Assembly: GCF_900112395.1 (NCBI RefSeq) | Contig: NZ_FOLN01000003.1 | Coordinates: forward strand, 124,001-188,000 | DNA: 64,000 nucleotides | Source: Algibacter lectus | GTDB taxonomy: Bacteria; Bacteroidota; Bacteroidia; Flavobacteriales; Flavobacteriaceae | Direction of reading: 5' to 3' | Part shown: in pieces, positions 19,051 through 28,528 of the stretch | Position numbering within the stretch: the first letter of the stretch is position 1 | Layout: each line of letters opens with the position of its first letter | Notes under the pieces: model-generated | Seen by the model: the letters and a program-made list of their open reading frames with translations, nothing else | Databases searched by the model: none | What the model was told of the DNA's origin: nothing | Made by a program: the position numbers and the translations under genes

Positions 19051-20319
19051 TTAATCATCACTTTCGTGAGCTTTTAAATCTTCAGTTAAATCTAATTTCC
19101 TAAAAGAAGGAGAAGCTAAACCTGTTGCAACCACAGTAATTAATGTCATAGTGCCTCCAAAAACCACGGCAGTAACGGCACCGAAAAATTTAGCAGTAAC
19201 GCCACTTTCAAATGCGCCTAACTCGTTTGAAGATCCTACAAACATAGAGTTTACCGACGATACACGTCCACGCATGTGGTCGGGTGTTTTTATCTGAAAA
19301 ATGGTTTGTCTAATCACCATAGATACACCATCTGTCATGCCGCTAAAGAATAAGGCTATTGCCGAAATCCAGAATATATTAGATAACCCGAATACAATAA
19401 TACATACTCCAAAACCGAAAATAGCAACCAATAATTTCATGCCTGCATTTTTACTTATCGGAATATATGCTGTAATTAACATAGTTAAAAAAGCGCCAAC
19501 AGCTGGCGCGGCACGTAATACGCCAAAACCTTCACTACCTACTTTTAAAATGTCTTGTGCAAAAACAGGGAGCAATGCAATGGCACCACCAAAAAGTACG
19601 GCAACCATATCTAAAGTCATGGCACCTAAAACGGCTTTGGTTTTAAATACAAAACGCAGGCCTTCTTTTAAGCTGTCTATTACAGGTTCGCCTATTTTAG
19701 GGTTTAAAATAGGTTTACGTTTTATTTGTAATAAGATGAAAAAGGACATAAGGATGAGTCCGAATATGATGCATAGCGACCAATGTACTCCAATCCAACC
19801 AATGGTGAAACCTCCTAAAGCGGGGCCTAAAACACCTGCCATTTGCCACGTTGAACTGTTCCATGTGGCGGCGTTTGGATATACTTTTTTAGGAACAATT
19901 AAAGCTACAAGAGAAAAGATTGTTGGTCCAAAAAAGGAACGTAAAAAACCTCCAAAAAAGACTAAGGCGTAAATGGAATATAATATGCTTTTAGAACTCC
20001 AGTCACCAACAATTTTATCCCAAGTGAGCATAAATAACCCAAAACTTATTAGAGAAAAAGCAGAAATACAAGTAGCTAAGAGATTTCGTTTTTCTTTTTG
20101 ATCTACAATATGTCCAGCAAAAAGAGCCATGGTAAATGCTGGAATAATTTCCATTAAACCAATAATACCAAGAGATAAAGGGTCTTTTGTAAGGCTGTAA
20201 ACTTGCCACTCAATAACAATAAATTGCATAGACCAACCAAAAACAAGGAGAAAGCGGACTAATAAAAATATATTGAATTCTTTAATACGCAATGCTGCGT
20301 AGGGATCAGTTTTTGCCAT
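19051..20319 (-). CDS. MFS transporter (MFS_3/EntS-like)
   Basis: A 422-residue transporter with about twelve hydrophobic segments. The loop GHIVDQKEKRNLL after the second segment is the expected MFS cytoplasmic motif, and a central loop near residue 200-215 divides the two halves. The C-terminal half has MIRQTIFQIKTPDHMRGRVSSVNSMF, typical of the MFS_3/enterobactin-exporter family. It is likely a drug or metabolite efflux pump; the substrate is unknown. It lies between recJ and lepA on the same strand. Confidence 0.88.
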   Translation of the reverse strand: MAKTDPYAALRIKEFNIFLLVRFLLVFGWSMQFIVIEWQVYSLTKDPLSLGIIGLMEIIPAFTMALFAGHIVDQKEKRNLLATCISAFSLISFGLFMLTWDKIVGDWSSKSILYSIYALVFFGGFLRSFFGPTIFSLVALIVPKKVYPNAATWNSSTWQMAGVLGPALGGFTIGWIGVHWSLCIIFGLILMSFFILLQIKRKPILNPKIGEPVIDSLKEGLRFVFKTKAVLGAMTLDMVAVLFGGAIALLPVFAQDILKVGSEGFGVLRAAPAVGAFLTMLITAYIPISKNAGMKLLVAIFGFGVCIIVFGLSNIFWISAIALFFSGMTDGVSMVIRQTIFQIKTPDHMRGRVSSVNSMFVGSSNELGAFESGVTAKFFGAVTAVVFGGTMTLITVVATGLASPSFRKLDLTEDLKAHESDD

Positions 20320-20388
20320 AATTACCTTCCTGCGAAGACAGGAATTTTAGTTTTCACTTGTGTAATGTTAGATGCCAAGTTTTTATTT

Positions 20389-22083
20389 TTAAGCCTTAAT
20401 GTCGCGTATTTTCATTTGTAAGCTTACGTTACCTTGCCATTCGTTTTCATCTATAGAATAAACGGCTTTAAATGGTTTGCCATTTGAAATTATTTCGAAC
20501 TTATCTGCCATGCTAAAACCAATACCAACAACATTTTTAGATGTGCCGGCTTGCGTAGCTGTTAATCTTAAATGAGTTTGATCTGCACCAACTGGTTTTC
20601 CGTAGCCGGTATCAATTAGGTTTTCGGTTAAAAAAACAGGTGTCATATTACTTGGGCCGTAAGGAGCAAATTGTTTTAAAATTCTATTAAATTTAGGCGT
20701 AATGTTGTCTAAATCTATTTCTAAATCTATTTTTATTTCGGGTGTAAGTAAGTTTCTATCTATAGTTTTAGAAACCTCGTCTTCAAAAGCTTGTTTAAAG
20801 GCTTCGTAGTTTTCTTCTTTTAATGTTAATCCTGCTGCGTATTTGTGTCCACCAAATTGTTCAATATGTTCGGTACAAGCTTCCAAGGCATTGTAAACAT
20901 CAAAACCTTTTACTGAGCGTGCCGATGCTGCTAAAAACTCACCACTTTTAGTGAAAACCAAAGTTGGTCTATGGTAGGTTTCGGTTAATCTAGAAGCTAC
21001 AATACCAATAACGCCTTTATGCCAATCTTTATCGTAAACAACTGTGGTTAGGCGGTCTTGTTCTTTGTTTTTTTCAATTTGGACAAGTGCTTCTTCTGTT
21101 ATTCTTTTATCTGTTTCGCGACGCTCAAGATTGTAATCGTTAATTTCTGCGGCATATTTAGTCGCTAACTCATCATCTTCCTCGGTTAATAAGGTTACCG
21201 CATAATTACCATGTTTCATACGGCCAGCAGCATTAATACGTGGTGCTACAATAAATACAACATCGGTTATGGTTAGTTCTGTTTTTTCTACTTGCGCTAA
21301 AATGGCTTTAATTCCTGGTCGAGGATTGGTGTTAATAACCTGTAAACCAAAATAAGCAAGAACACGATTTTCACCATCTATAGGAACAATATCTGCTCCA
21401 ATAGCCGTGGCTACTAAATCTAAATATTCGGTTAAATCTTCGGCTGTTTTCCCTTCTTTAGAAGCTAAGGCTTCAATAAGTTTAAAGCCTACACCACAGC
21501 CACAAAGTTCTTTATATGGGTAGTTGCAATCTTCTCGTTTTGGATCTAAAACGGCTGCCGCATCTGGAATTTTTTCGCCTGGTCTGTGGTGGTCGCAGAT
21601 AATGAAATCTATGCCTAATTCTTTAGCGTGCGCCACTTTATCTATGGCTTTAATACCGCAATCTAGAGCAACTATTAAAGTGAAATTATTTTCTAGTGCA
21701 AAGTTTATTCCTTTATAGGAGACGCCATAACCTTCATCATACCTGTTTGGGATATACGTGTAAACCAAATTATGTATTGATTTAAGGTAGGTAGACATAA
21801 GCGCCACAGAGCTGGTGCCATCTACATCGTAATCGCCATAAACCAAAATATTTTCGTTGTTTGCTATTGCTTTTTCTATACGCGCCACAGCTTTGTCCAT
21901 ATCTTTCATTAAGAATGGATCGTGTAAATCTGTTAAGCTAGGGCGGAAAAAAGTTTTTGCTTCTTCAAAAGTTTTAATACCACGTTGCAAAAGTAATGTT
22001 GCTGTGGTAGCGTCTACATTTAATGCTTTTTGCAAAGCTTCAGTTTCTGCTGCCTGTGGTTTTTCTTTTAATGTCCAACGCAT
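20389..22083 (-). CDS. recJ: Single-stranded-DNA-specific exonuclease RecJ
   Basis: A 564-residue DHH-family 5'-3' exonuclease used in recombination and mismatch repair. The phosphoesterase motifs VYGDYDVDGTSS and ALDCGIKA are visible, with the DHH triad in IICDHHRPG. The DHHA1 domain (ASARSVKGFDVYNAL, EQFGGHKYAAGLTL) and the C-terminal OB-like domain follow. Length is close to that of E. coli RecJ. No odd features. Confidence 0.96.
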   Translation of the reverse strand: MRWTLKEKPQAAETEALQKALNVDATTATLLLQRGIKTFEEAKTFFRPSLTDLHDPFLMKDMDKAVARIEKAIANNENILVYGDYDVDGTSSVALMSTYLKSIHNLVYTYIPNRYDEGYGVSYKGINFALENNFTLIVALDCGIKAIDKVAHAKELGIDFIICDHHRPGEKIPDAAAVLDPKREDCNYPYKELCGCGVGFKLIEALASKEGKTAEDLTEYLDLVATAIGADIVPIDGENRVLAYFGLQVINTNPRPGIKAILAQVEKTELTITDVVFIVAPRINAAGRMKHGNYAVTLLTEEDDELATKYAAEINDYNLERRETDKRITEEALVQIEKNKEQDRLTTVVYDKDWHKGVIGIVASRLTETYHRPTLVFTKSGEFLAASARSVKGFDVYNALEACTEHIEQFGGHKYAAGLTLKEENYEAFKQAFEDEVSKTIDRNLLTPEIKIDLEIDLDNITPKFNRILKQFAPYGPSNMTPVFLTENLIDTGYGKPVGADQTHLRLTATQAGTSKNVVGIGFSMADKFEIISNGKPFKAVYSIDENEWQGNVSLQMKIRDIKA

Positions 22084-22232
22084 TTTGTGTTTCTTTAAGA
22101 GGTTTCAAATGTAATTAAAACTTTATACTTTAATGGACTTCGTATAAAATACTAAGAACTATAGAGCTTTATTACTTATGTAATTTAACTTAAGACTAGC
22201 GAGTTTTATTGCGTTTATTATACTTGAAAATA

Positions 22233-22655
22233 TTATTTTGAATGAAAGTGTGTTTCTATGGTTAATTCTGAAAATTGGCGAAACATTTCCATAACACCAC
22301 AATACTTTTCAATAGATAAATCGACTGCTTTTTGAAGCTTTTTTTCATTTAAGTTATTGCCGTAAAAATGAAAGTGCATAGCAACCTTATCGTAATATTT
22401 TGGGTGTTCTTCAGTTAGGTTGGCTTCGGTTTCTATTTTAAAGTCGTTGACTTCTAATTTCATTTTTTTAATTAATGATGCCACGTCTAACCCAGAGCAA
22501 CCTGCTAATCCAGATAGCATCAATGCTTTTGGACGGTAACCTTCGCTTTTTCCACCGTTTTCTTCACCTGCATCTATAAAAAGATTGTGTCCTGATGGGT
22601 TTGTGCTTTCAAATCTCATTTCACCTAACCAGGTTGTGGTAACTAAATTTTTCAT
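22233..22655 (-). CDS. OsmC/Ohr-family peroxidase-like protein
   Basis: A 140-residue OsmC-family protein. Members reduce organic hydroperoxides with two cysteines. Here Cys53 in LAGCSGLDV and Cys119 in KYCGVM are in the positions expected for the active pair. The fold pattern (beta half, two helices, beta half) is typical. It is probably a single-gene unit in the cytoplasm. The specific substrate is not known. Confidence 0.88.
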   Translation of the reverse strand: MKNLVTTTWLGEMRFESTNPSGHNLFIDAGEENGGKSEGYRPKALMLSGLAGCSGLDVASLIKKMKLEVNDFKIETEANLTEEHPKYYDKVAMHFHFYGNNLNEKKLQKAVDLSIEKYCGVMEMFRQFSELTIETHFHSK

Positions 22656-22730
22656 TTTTCTTAATTTGTTTGCTCAAAAATAGTATAAAATAATGTAAAA
22701 GTGCTTTTCTTAAAATAGGGCAGTAAGGTT

Positions 22731-23780
22731 TTAATACCCATTCAATACCTCACAAAGTCTGCTAATATCTTCTTCTGTATGGGCTGCGCTAATTACAATT
22801 CTACTCATTATAGGTGATGTTTCATCGGGATACCTAAAACTAGTTACTATAATGTTATTATTTTCAAGATGTTTATTTAATTGTTCATTAGAAAAGCTAA
22901 AAGCAGGGTGTGTTTTCATCCACTTAAATCTTTCAAGGTTTTCTATATTGTTTATAAAATAATCGATGTTATGTTTCAGCGTTTTTCGTTTCGCAGTATA
23001 AATATTTTCTGCGCTAACTATAGTTGCTAAATTAGCTGGAGCAGCAGGACTAGAACCTCCAAAAAATGCCGTGCTTTCTAATTTGTTAACTCTGTACTTA
23101 GATCCAAAAATAGCACCAGCTTGAATTCCGAAACCTTTACCTAAGGAGCAGCAAACTATAAGTTCTTTAGGGTTTAATGCCTGAATAGTTTTAAATACGC
23201 CACTACCATTTTCACCAGTAATACCAATGCCATGAGAATCGTCTACCACTAAAATAATATCAGAAAGTGGTAACGATTTTAAAGCTTCAAAATCAGGGAA
23301 ATTTGTACCATAAAAATCTATAGCATCTAAAAAAACAACAGGAGTTTGTTCTGTTTGGTTTGCTAAATGTAAACTTAAAATGGCTTTTAGCTCTCTATAA
23401 GATTGGGTCGATTTATTTTTTGTAATCGATAAATTTAATGCGGCGTGCGTATTTGGAGCATAAAAAAAACTGTGCTTTTTAGTGTTTAAACTTTGAGCAA
23501 TAAGTTGTCCGGCCAAATATCCAGAAGATAAGCTAACACAAGTTTCGCTGCCAATTAATTTAGATAAATAGGCTTCCGTTTCGTCATATATATTTAGGCG
23601 TACATTAGATTTTCGAGACGCGCCATAATTCGTTCCGTGTTTTCTAATATTTTTAATAAATATATTTTGAAAATCCACATCAGTTTGTAACCCCAAATAA
23701 GAGGTGCCACCAAAATAAAGGTAGTTTTTACCTTCAATTAAAATGTGGTTAGACGGAAAGGAATCTAAATTATAAACCAT
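22731..23780 (-). CDS. PLP-dependent alpha-oxoamine-synthase-like enzyme
   Basis: A 349-residue fold-type I PLP enzyme similar to 8-amino-7-oxononanoate synthase and 2-amino-3-ketobutyrate ligase. Motifs seen are TSYLGL, NYGASRKSN, VVDDSHGIG (residues 178-186) and the PLP-lysine stretch CSLGKGFG with Lys215. It is shorter than typical BioF (about 380). No other biotin genes are nearby. Its start overlaps the stop of the dipeptide epimerase by one base (TAATG), so the two are translationally coupled. The pairing hints at amino-acid or muropeptide metabolism instead of biotin, but the reaction is unknown. Confidence 0.8.
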   Translation of the reverse strand: MVYNLDSFPSNHILIEGKNYLYFGGTSYLGLQTDVDFQNIFIKNIRKHGTNYGASRKSNVRLNIYDETEAYLSKLIGSETCVSLSSGYLAGQLIAQSLNTKKHSFFYAPNTHAALNLSITKNKSTQSYRELKAILSLHLANQTEQTPVVFLDAIDFYGTNFPDFEALKSLPLSDIILVVDDSHGIGITGENGSGVFKTIQALNPKELIVCCSLGKGFGIQAGAIFGSKYRVNKLESTAFFGGSSPAAPANLATIVSAENIYTAKRKTLKHNIDYFINNIENLERFKWMKTHPAFSFSNEQLNKHLENNNIIVTSFRYPDETSPIMSRIVISAAHTEEDISRLCEVLNGY

Positions 23781-24790
23781 TATTTTAAAGTTACGCCACT
23801 GCCTCCTAAAGTTGGGAAAATAACATTAGCATCTTCTTTAATAATTACGCCATTTGCAATGTCTTCTTTAAGTAAAAGGGCGCCATCCATATCAACATAA
23901 TCTAGTTGAGGTATAAGTTGAGCAATGGCCGAAATACCAACGGTAGATTCCGTCATGCAACCCACCATAACTTTTACACCCATGGCTTTACCTTTTTTAA
24001 TCATGCGCAAAGCAGGTGTTAATCCGCCACATTTGGTAAGCTTAATATTTATACCGCTAAAGTGATTTCCACAAGCTTCCACATCATTTTCTACAATGCA
24101 GCTTTCGTCTGCAATTACTGGTAAAACGCAATGCTTCATTACTTTTTTCATGCCTTCCCAGTCATCAGCTTTTAATGGTTGTTCTAGAAACTCAACACCT
24201 AACTCTTTTAAAAGCGGTGCGTTTTTAATAGTTTCATCTGCCGTCCAAGCACAATTAGCATCAATTCTAAAAACAGCATTACTTTCTTTTCTTAATGCTT
24301 TTACAATATTAACATCGTCGTTGGTGCCAAGTTTTATTTTGTAAATTGGCCATGGCATTTCTTTCATTTTAGCAACCATTTTATCGATACTCGCAATACC
24401 AATAGTGTAATTGGTGGTTGGGTATGTTTCTAAAGTTGTTCCCCAAATATTATAAAGTGATTTACCTTCTAGTTTGCCGTATAAATCGTGAGCAGCTAAA
24501 TCTAAAGCGCAAATAGCAAAATTGGTTAATCCTTTTTCAACTAAAAATGCATGAAAAACTTCTGGTGTTGTAAAGTTGAAGTTTTCGATTTCAGTTGAAA
24601 TTGCGTTAATTTCTGCCGTCATACTTTCAACAGTAATGTTGTAGTACGGGTTAGATGTAGCTTCACCATAGCCTGTTTTTCCGTTTAGGGTAAGACAAGC
24701 AATTAAGCTAGGTTGAATGTCGTGAGACTCTCTAGAAATGGTGAATGTATGTTTGAGTTTTAGGTTGTAAGCCTTTAATTGTATTTGCAT
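23780..24790 (-). CDS. L-Ala-D/L-Glu dipeptide epimerase (enolase superfamily)
   Basis: A 336-residue enolase-superfamily enzyme of the dipeptide-epimerase type, which converts L-Ala-D-Glu from murein turnover to L-Ala-L-Glu. The catalytic base motif is KIK (Lys151/Lys153). The metal ligands are Asp177 (RIDANCAW), Glu203 (LEQPL) and Asp228 (IADES). The second base is Lys250 in NIKLTKCGG. These spacings match E. coli and Bacillus enzymes. It lies upstream of, and overlaps by one base with, the PLP enzyme gene. Substrate assignment to Ala-Glu is by family; other dipeptides are possible. Confidence 0.88.
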   Translation of the reverse strand: MQIQLKAYNLKLKHTFTISRESHDIQPSLIACLTLNGKTGYGEATSNPYYNITVESMTAEINAISTEIENFNFTTPEVFHAFLVEKGLTNFAICALDLAAHDLYGKLEGKSLYNIWGTTLETYPTTNYTIGIASIDKMVAKMKEMPWPIYKIKLGTNDDVNIVKALRKESNAVFRIDANCAWTADETIKNAPLLKELGVEFLEQPLKADDWEGMKKVMKHCVLPVIADESCIVENDVEACGNHFSGINIKLTKCGGLTPALRMIKKGKAMGVKVMVGCMTESTVGISAIAQLIPQLDYVDMDGALLLKEDIANGVIIKEDANVIFPTLGGSGVTLK

Positions 24791-24830
24791 TTATATTTTT
24801 TTATCGAGAGTCGTGATGTGTTGTAAAGGT

Positions 24831-25178
24831 TTATTGTTTTTTTGTTAATGGTTCACCTTCAAAAGCTAATCCATCAAAACCTGTTTTCATAAAGTTTCTA
24901 ATGTTTTGGTGTCCATCGCCGTTTGGGTCTTTTAATACGTCTTCAAAGTAATATTGACCAAAACAAGCCAGTGTTTCTTTTTTTGTAAAACCTTCGTTTT
25001 TAGCAAAGGCAAATAATTTGCAAGAGCCAGAGTTTTCACCTGCAGCATTTGTTAATTCGCCATTTTTAAAAGCGGTTGGTGTAAAATTGTATTTCGCTTC
25101 AATGGCGGTTATAGTATCGGAAAAAGCAATAGTTTCCGGTGCGTTTTTTAATGTGCTTTTAAATAATTCTAATGTCAT
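24831..25178 (-). CDS. HopJ-type-III-effector-family protein
   Basis: A 115-residue protein matching the HopJ family (PF08888): conserved segments NGELTNAAGENSGSCK, LACFGQYY and PNGDGHQNIRNFM. Despite the name, homologues are widespread in free-living bacteria without type III secretion, and the function is unknown. I start it at the ATG at 25178, because the longer frame would need a TTG and would overlap rsmI. It follows rsmI by 4 bp. Confidence 0.82.
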   Translation of the reverse strand: MTLELFKSTLKNAPETIAFSDTITAIEAKYNFTPTAFKNGELTNAAGENSGSCKLFAFAKNEGFTKKETLACFGQYYFEDVLKDPNGDGHQNIRNFMKTGFDGLAFEGEPLTKKQ

Positions 25179-25182
25179 TTTT

Positions 25183-25857
25183 TTATTTCTTTTTTCCTCC
25201 AACAATAATTACAATTTCACCTTTTGGTGGTTTGTTAGTGTAATGTTCTAATACTTCTTTTGCGGTACCGCGAATAGTTTCTTCGTATAGTTTTGTAAGT
25301 TCTCGAGATACAGAAACCTCTCGGTCTTCTCCAAAATACTCACAAAAATGGCCTAAAGTTTTTATTAATTTATGCGGACTTTCGTAAAATATTATGGTTC
25401 TAGTTTCTTCAGCTAAAAGCAGTAAACGTGTTTGGCGTCCTTTTTTTACCGGTAAAAAACCTTCGAATATAAATTTATCATTAGGTAAACCCGAATTTAC
25501 TAATGCAGGTACAAATGCTGTGGCACCTGGCAGGCAATCTACTTCAATACCATTTTCAATGCAGGCACGCGATAATAAAAATCCAGGATCGGAAATAGCT
25601 GGTGTTCCAGCATCGCTAATTAAAGCTACGGTTGTTCCGCTTTTTAATTTCTGAATAATGTTTTCAACCGTTTTATGCTCGTTATGCATATGGTGGCTTT
25701 GCATGTGGGTCGAAATTTCAAAATGCTTTAAGAGTTTTCCAGATGTTCGGGTATCTTCAGCTAAAATTAAATCGACATCTTTTAAAACTTCAACGGCTCT
25801 AAAAGTGATATCTTTTAAGTTGCCAATAGGTGTTGGTACTATATATAGTTTACTCAT
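25183..25857 (-). CDS. rsmI: 16S rRNA 2'-O-methyltransferase RsmI
   Basis: A 224-residue SAM-dependent methyltransferase that modifies C1402 of 16S rRNA. The family signature TPIGNLKDITFRAVEVL is at residues 8-24, followed by LAEDTRTSGKLL, ISDAGTPAISDPG and LPGATA. The short C-terminus ends in IVGGKKK. Its start overlaps the previous gene's stop by one base, so it is translationally coupled to it. Confidence 0.95.
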   Translation of the reverse strand: MSKLYIVPTPIGNLKDITFRAVEVLKDVDLILAEDTRTSGKLLKHFEISTHMQSHHMHNEHKTVENIIQKLKSGTTVALISDAGTPAISDPGFLLSRACIENGIEVDCLPGATAFVPALVNSGLPNDKFIFEGFLPVKKGRQTRLLLLAEETRTIIFYESPHKLIKTLGHFCEYFGEDREVSVSRELTKLYEETIRGTAKEVLEHYTNKPPKGEIVIIVGGKKK

Positions 25858-26600
25858 TATTCAAATTTGGCTTCAATAATTTCCAAAAAGCGGGTTTCAA
25901 ATTCTTCTTTACCGCTCCAATTATTATAATCGGGTTTTACCATGGTATCGATAAATTCTTTGGCGTTTTTATAAGAAAGAAAGGTGTTTAGTTGAGAGAT
26001 AACACGATCGTAATCTCCAACCTGATCATCAAACAAATGCTTGATAAAGGCTATTTTATCATTTAGACCAATTTTTAATCCCCCAGATTTAAGTTTGTCG
26101 TTTAGAGATTTTTTATCGGTTAAAACACCGTTTTCACTTTTCTTTACGGGTTCAAAAACAGGTGTTTCTTCAAAGCCTAAAGTAAGGTCTTCTAAATTAT
26201 GTTTAACAACAGGAGTTTTTGGCTCTATTTTTTCGAATAAATCGTCTACTTGCTGTGTTTCGTGTGGCATTTGCGCAACCATATCTTTAATGGTTTCCAT
26301 TAAAGGTTCGGTAATCTCTTCGTTTTGGTGGTCTTCTAAATTGGTGTAAATTTTATCGTCGTCTTCAATATTATCACTAATTTTATTATTGAAAGCGGTA
26401 TCGAGCATGCTAAAAAACGACGAATCGTTACCTATACTCGGTATGTTATCTTCAAAATTTTCCTGAGCAAACTTTAAAACCGATAGCTTTTCAAACAACT
26501 CTTTTGCCTCGGTATGCATTTTAATTACATCTTCTTTACCTTTCAGTTTCAGAATTCTATGAGCTATACTTACAAGTTCAGATTCTAATTTCTTCTTCAT
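25857..26600 (-). CDS. Conserved acidic cytoplasmic protein, unknown function
   Basis: A 247-residue acidic protein without signal peptide or membrane segment. The N-terminal part is helical; the middle (about 80-160) is Asp/Glu-rich and looks disordered. The C-terminal part (NDKIAFIKHLFDDQVGDYDRVI..., ~178-247) looks folded and helical. It is coupled to rsmI by a one-base overlap and divergent from tdk. No motif of known function is visible. Confidence 0.75.
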   Translation of the reverse strand: MKKKLESELVSIAHRILKLKGKEDVIKMHTEAKELFEKLSVLKFAQENFEDNIPSIGNDSSFFSMLDTAFNNKISDNIEDDDKIYTNLEDHQNEEITEPLMETIKDMVAQMPHETQQVDDLFEKIEPKTPVVKHNLEDLTLGFEETPVFEPVKKSENGVLTDKKSLNDKLKSGGLKIGLNDKIAFIKHLFDDQVGDYDRVISQLNTFLSYKNAKEFIDTMVKPDYNNWSGKEEFETRFLEIIEAKFE

Positions 26601-26647
26601 TGTTTATAAATTTAAAATTTAAAGGTATTAAGGCGTTTGATTTTTAA

Positions 26648-26655
26648 TAAATTTG
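26648..26655 (+). promoter_or_regulatory. -7 promoter element upstream of tdk
   Basis: TAAATTTG matches TAnnTTTG, 42 bp upstream of the tdk ATG, in the divergent gap between tdk and the leftward gene. No -33 TTTG at the usual distance was seen. Confidence 0.4.
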
Positions 26656-26697
26656 CGTCACCTTTATACAAACCAATTTTAGTGTTAAAATTACGAA

Positions 26698-27345
26698 ATG
26701 TTTCTTGAAAATACGGTAAATCATAAAGAACAATTTGGATGGATTGAAGTCATATGCGGCTCTATGTTTTCGGGAAAAACCGAAGAACTCATCCGTAGAC
26801 TTAAACGTGCGCAGTTTGCAAGGCAGCGTGTTGAGATTTTTAAACCAGCCTTAGATACGCGTTACGACGAGGAAATGGTGGTGTCTCACGATTCTAACGA
26901 AATTCGTTCTACACCTGTTCCAGCGGCAGCAAACATCCCTATTTTGGCCGATGGTTGTGATGTGGTTGGTATAGATGAAGCTCAATTTTTCGATGACGAA
27001 ATTGTTCGGGTTTGTAACGATTTGGCCAATAAAGGCGTTCGCGTAATTGTTGCCGGATTGGATATGGATTTTAAAGGAAACCCTTTTGGGCCTATGCCTT
27101 ACCTAATGGCAACGGCCGATTATGTAACTAAAGTTCATGCTGTTTGTACACGAACCGGAAATTTAGCTCAATACAGTTACCGTAAAGCTAAAAGCGATAG
27201 TTTGGTGCTTTTAGGCGAAGTGGAAGAGTACGAACCGTTAAGCAGAGCAGCGTATTATAAAGCTATGGAGCGCGATAAAGTTCGCAATATGCAAGTGAAA
27301 GATGAAGAGGAGGTTGAATCTAAAACAAAAGATTCCGATGCCTAA
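26698..27345 (+). CDS. tdk: Thymidine kinase (type II)
   Basis: A 215-residue type II thymidine kinase, which salvages thymidine to dTMP. The P-loop [14 protein letters not shown] (residues 22-35), the Walker-B-like DEAQFF and the thymidine-binding lasso region YSYRK are present. The zinc site of the family is eroded: the first CxxC is C-T-R-T and the second pair is replaced by EPLSRAAYY. The C-terminal tail is highly charged. It overlaps the alanine racemase gene by eight bases when that gene is started at 27338, so the two are coupled. Confidence 0.94.
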   Translation: MFLENTVNHKEQFGWIEVICGSMFSGKTEELIRRLKRAQFARQRVEIFKPALDTRYDEEMVVSHDSNEIRSTPVPAAANIPILADGCDVVGIDEAQFFDDEIVRVCNDLANKGVRVIVAGLDMDFKGNPFGPMPYLMATADYVTKVHAVCTRTGNLAQYSYRKAKSDSLVLLGEVEEYEPLSRAAYYKAMERDKVRNMQVKDEEEVESKTKDSDA

Positions 27346-28447
27346 AGCAAGAGAAACTGTGCTTGAAATCGATTTAAAAAAACTAAAACATAACTTTGAG
27401 TATTTAAAATCGAAACTTGATAACAATACGCTATTTTTAGCCGTTGTTAAAGCGTTTGCTTATGGTAATGAAGCTTCTGAAATTGCAAATTATTTAGAAA
27501 CTATTGGAGCCGATTATTTTGCTGTAGCTTATATAGATGAAGGTGTGGCATTGCGTAAAGCTGGTGTAACAAAGCCTATTTTGGTGTTGCATCCACAAAC
27601 TGTAAATTTTAAGGTTTTAATTGAAAATAATTTAGAGCCAAGCATTTACAACTCAAAAATACTTAAAGAATTTATTGAAATTGCTTCTGCGGAAGAAAAA
27701 CAAAACTATCCTATTCACCTGAAGTTTAATACGGGTTTAAATAGGTTAGGTTTTTGGCACAGTGATGTAGAAACTATTCATAATATTATAGGTGAAACCA
27801 AAACTATTCATATCAAATCTATCTTTTCGCATTTAGCGGCAAGTGAAGATTTGGAAGAAAAAATATTTACCTTAAATCAAATAGAAACTTTTAAAGGTAT
27901 TGCAACTAATTTTGAAGAAACGTTTGGTTACAAACCTATGCTTCATATTTGTAATACTTCGGGAATTTTAAATTATCCCGAAGCGCATTTTAATATGGTG
28001 CGTAGCGGTATAGGATTGTATGGTTTTGGAAATTCCGAAGAAGAGAACATACACTTTCAACCTATTGCAACATTAAAAACTGCTATTTCACAAATTCATC
28101 ATTTAAAAAAAGGAGAAACTGTTGGTTATAATCGCGCCTTTAAAACCAATTCGGTTTTAAAAACAGCAACTTTACCAATTGGTCATGCTGATGGTATTGG
28201 TAGAATTTATGGAAATGGAAAGGGTTTTGTAACAATTAACAATCAAAAAGCACCCATAATTGGTAATGTTTGTATGGATATGATTATGGTAAATATTACG
28301 GATATAGATTGTAATGAGGGTGATGAGGTTGTTGTTTTTGATGCAAATTCTACAGCAGAAACCCTAGCACAAACCGCAAACACAATTTCTTATGAATTGA
28401 TTACGAGTATCTCACAGCGCGTAAAGCGAATTATTAGGGGTGCTTAA
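27338..28447 (+). CDS. alr: Alanine racemase
   Basis: A 369-residue fold-type III PLP enzyme that converts L-Ala to D-Ala for peptidoglycan. The PLP lysine is Lys38 in AVVKAFAYG (the usual Asn of AVVKANAYG is Phe here). The second catalytic tyrosine lies in VGYNRAF, and [10 protein letters not shown] and MDMIMVNIT are also present. I start it at the ATG at 27338 ([12 protein letters not shown]), not at an earlier in-frame ATG at 27302 that would lie inside tdk and add a non-conserved Lys/Arg-rich segment. It overlaps the tdk stop by eight bases. Confidence 0.94.
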   Translation: MPKARETVLEIDLKKLKHNFEYLKSKLDNNTLFLAVVKAFAYGNEASEIANYLETIGADYFAVAYIDEGVALRKAGVTKPILVLHPQTVNFKVLIENNLEPSIYNSKILKEFIEIASAEEKQNYPIHLKFNTGLNRLGFWHSDVETIHNIIGETKTIHIKSIFSHLAASEDLEEKIFTLNQIETFKGIATNFEETFGYKPMLHICNTSGILNYPEAHFNMVRSGIGLYGFGNSEEENIHFQPIATLKTAISQIHHLKKGETVGYNRAFKTNSVLKTATLPIGHADGIGRIYGNGKGFVTINNQKAPIIGNVCMDMIMVNITDIDCNEGDEVVVFDANSTAETLAQTANTISYELITSISQRVKRIIRGA

Positions 28448-28528
28448 ATTTTAGAGCCGCAATTTAATTTGTGACTTTTTAACTATATTGTGGTCTAATA
28501 AATTATTAACTAACAAATTTATAAAATT

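Noticed and set aside
19301..19972. 223-codon open frame opposite the MFS gene
   Set aside because: It runs antisense through a well-supported transporter gene and has Pro/Lys-rich, non-domain sequence typical of a shadow frame.
22731..23780. BioF (biotin synthesis)
   Set aside because: Similar fold, but short and coupled to a dipeptide epimerase with no other biotin genes, so no bio symbol was given.
27302..27337. Start of alr at the earlier ATG 27302
   Set aside because: It lies inside tdk and adds a non-conserved basic segment before the usual alr N-terminus.
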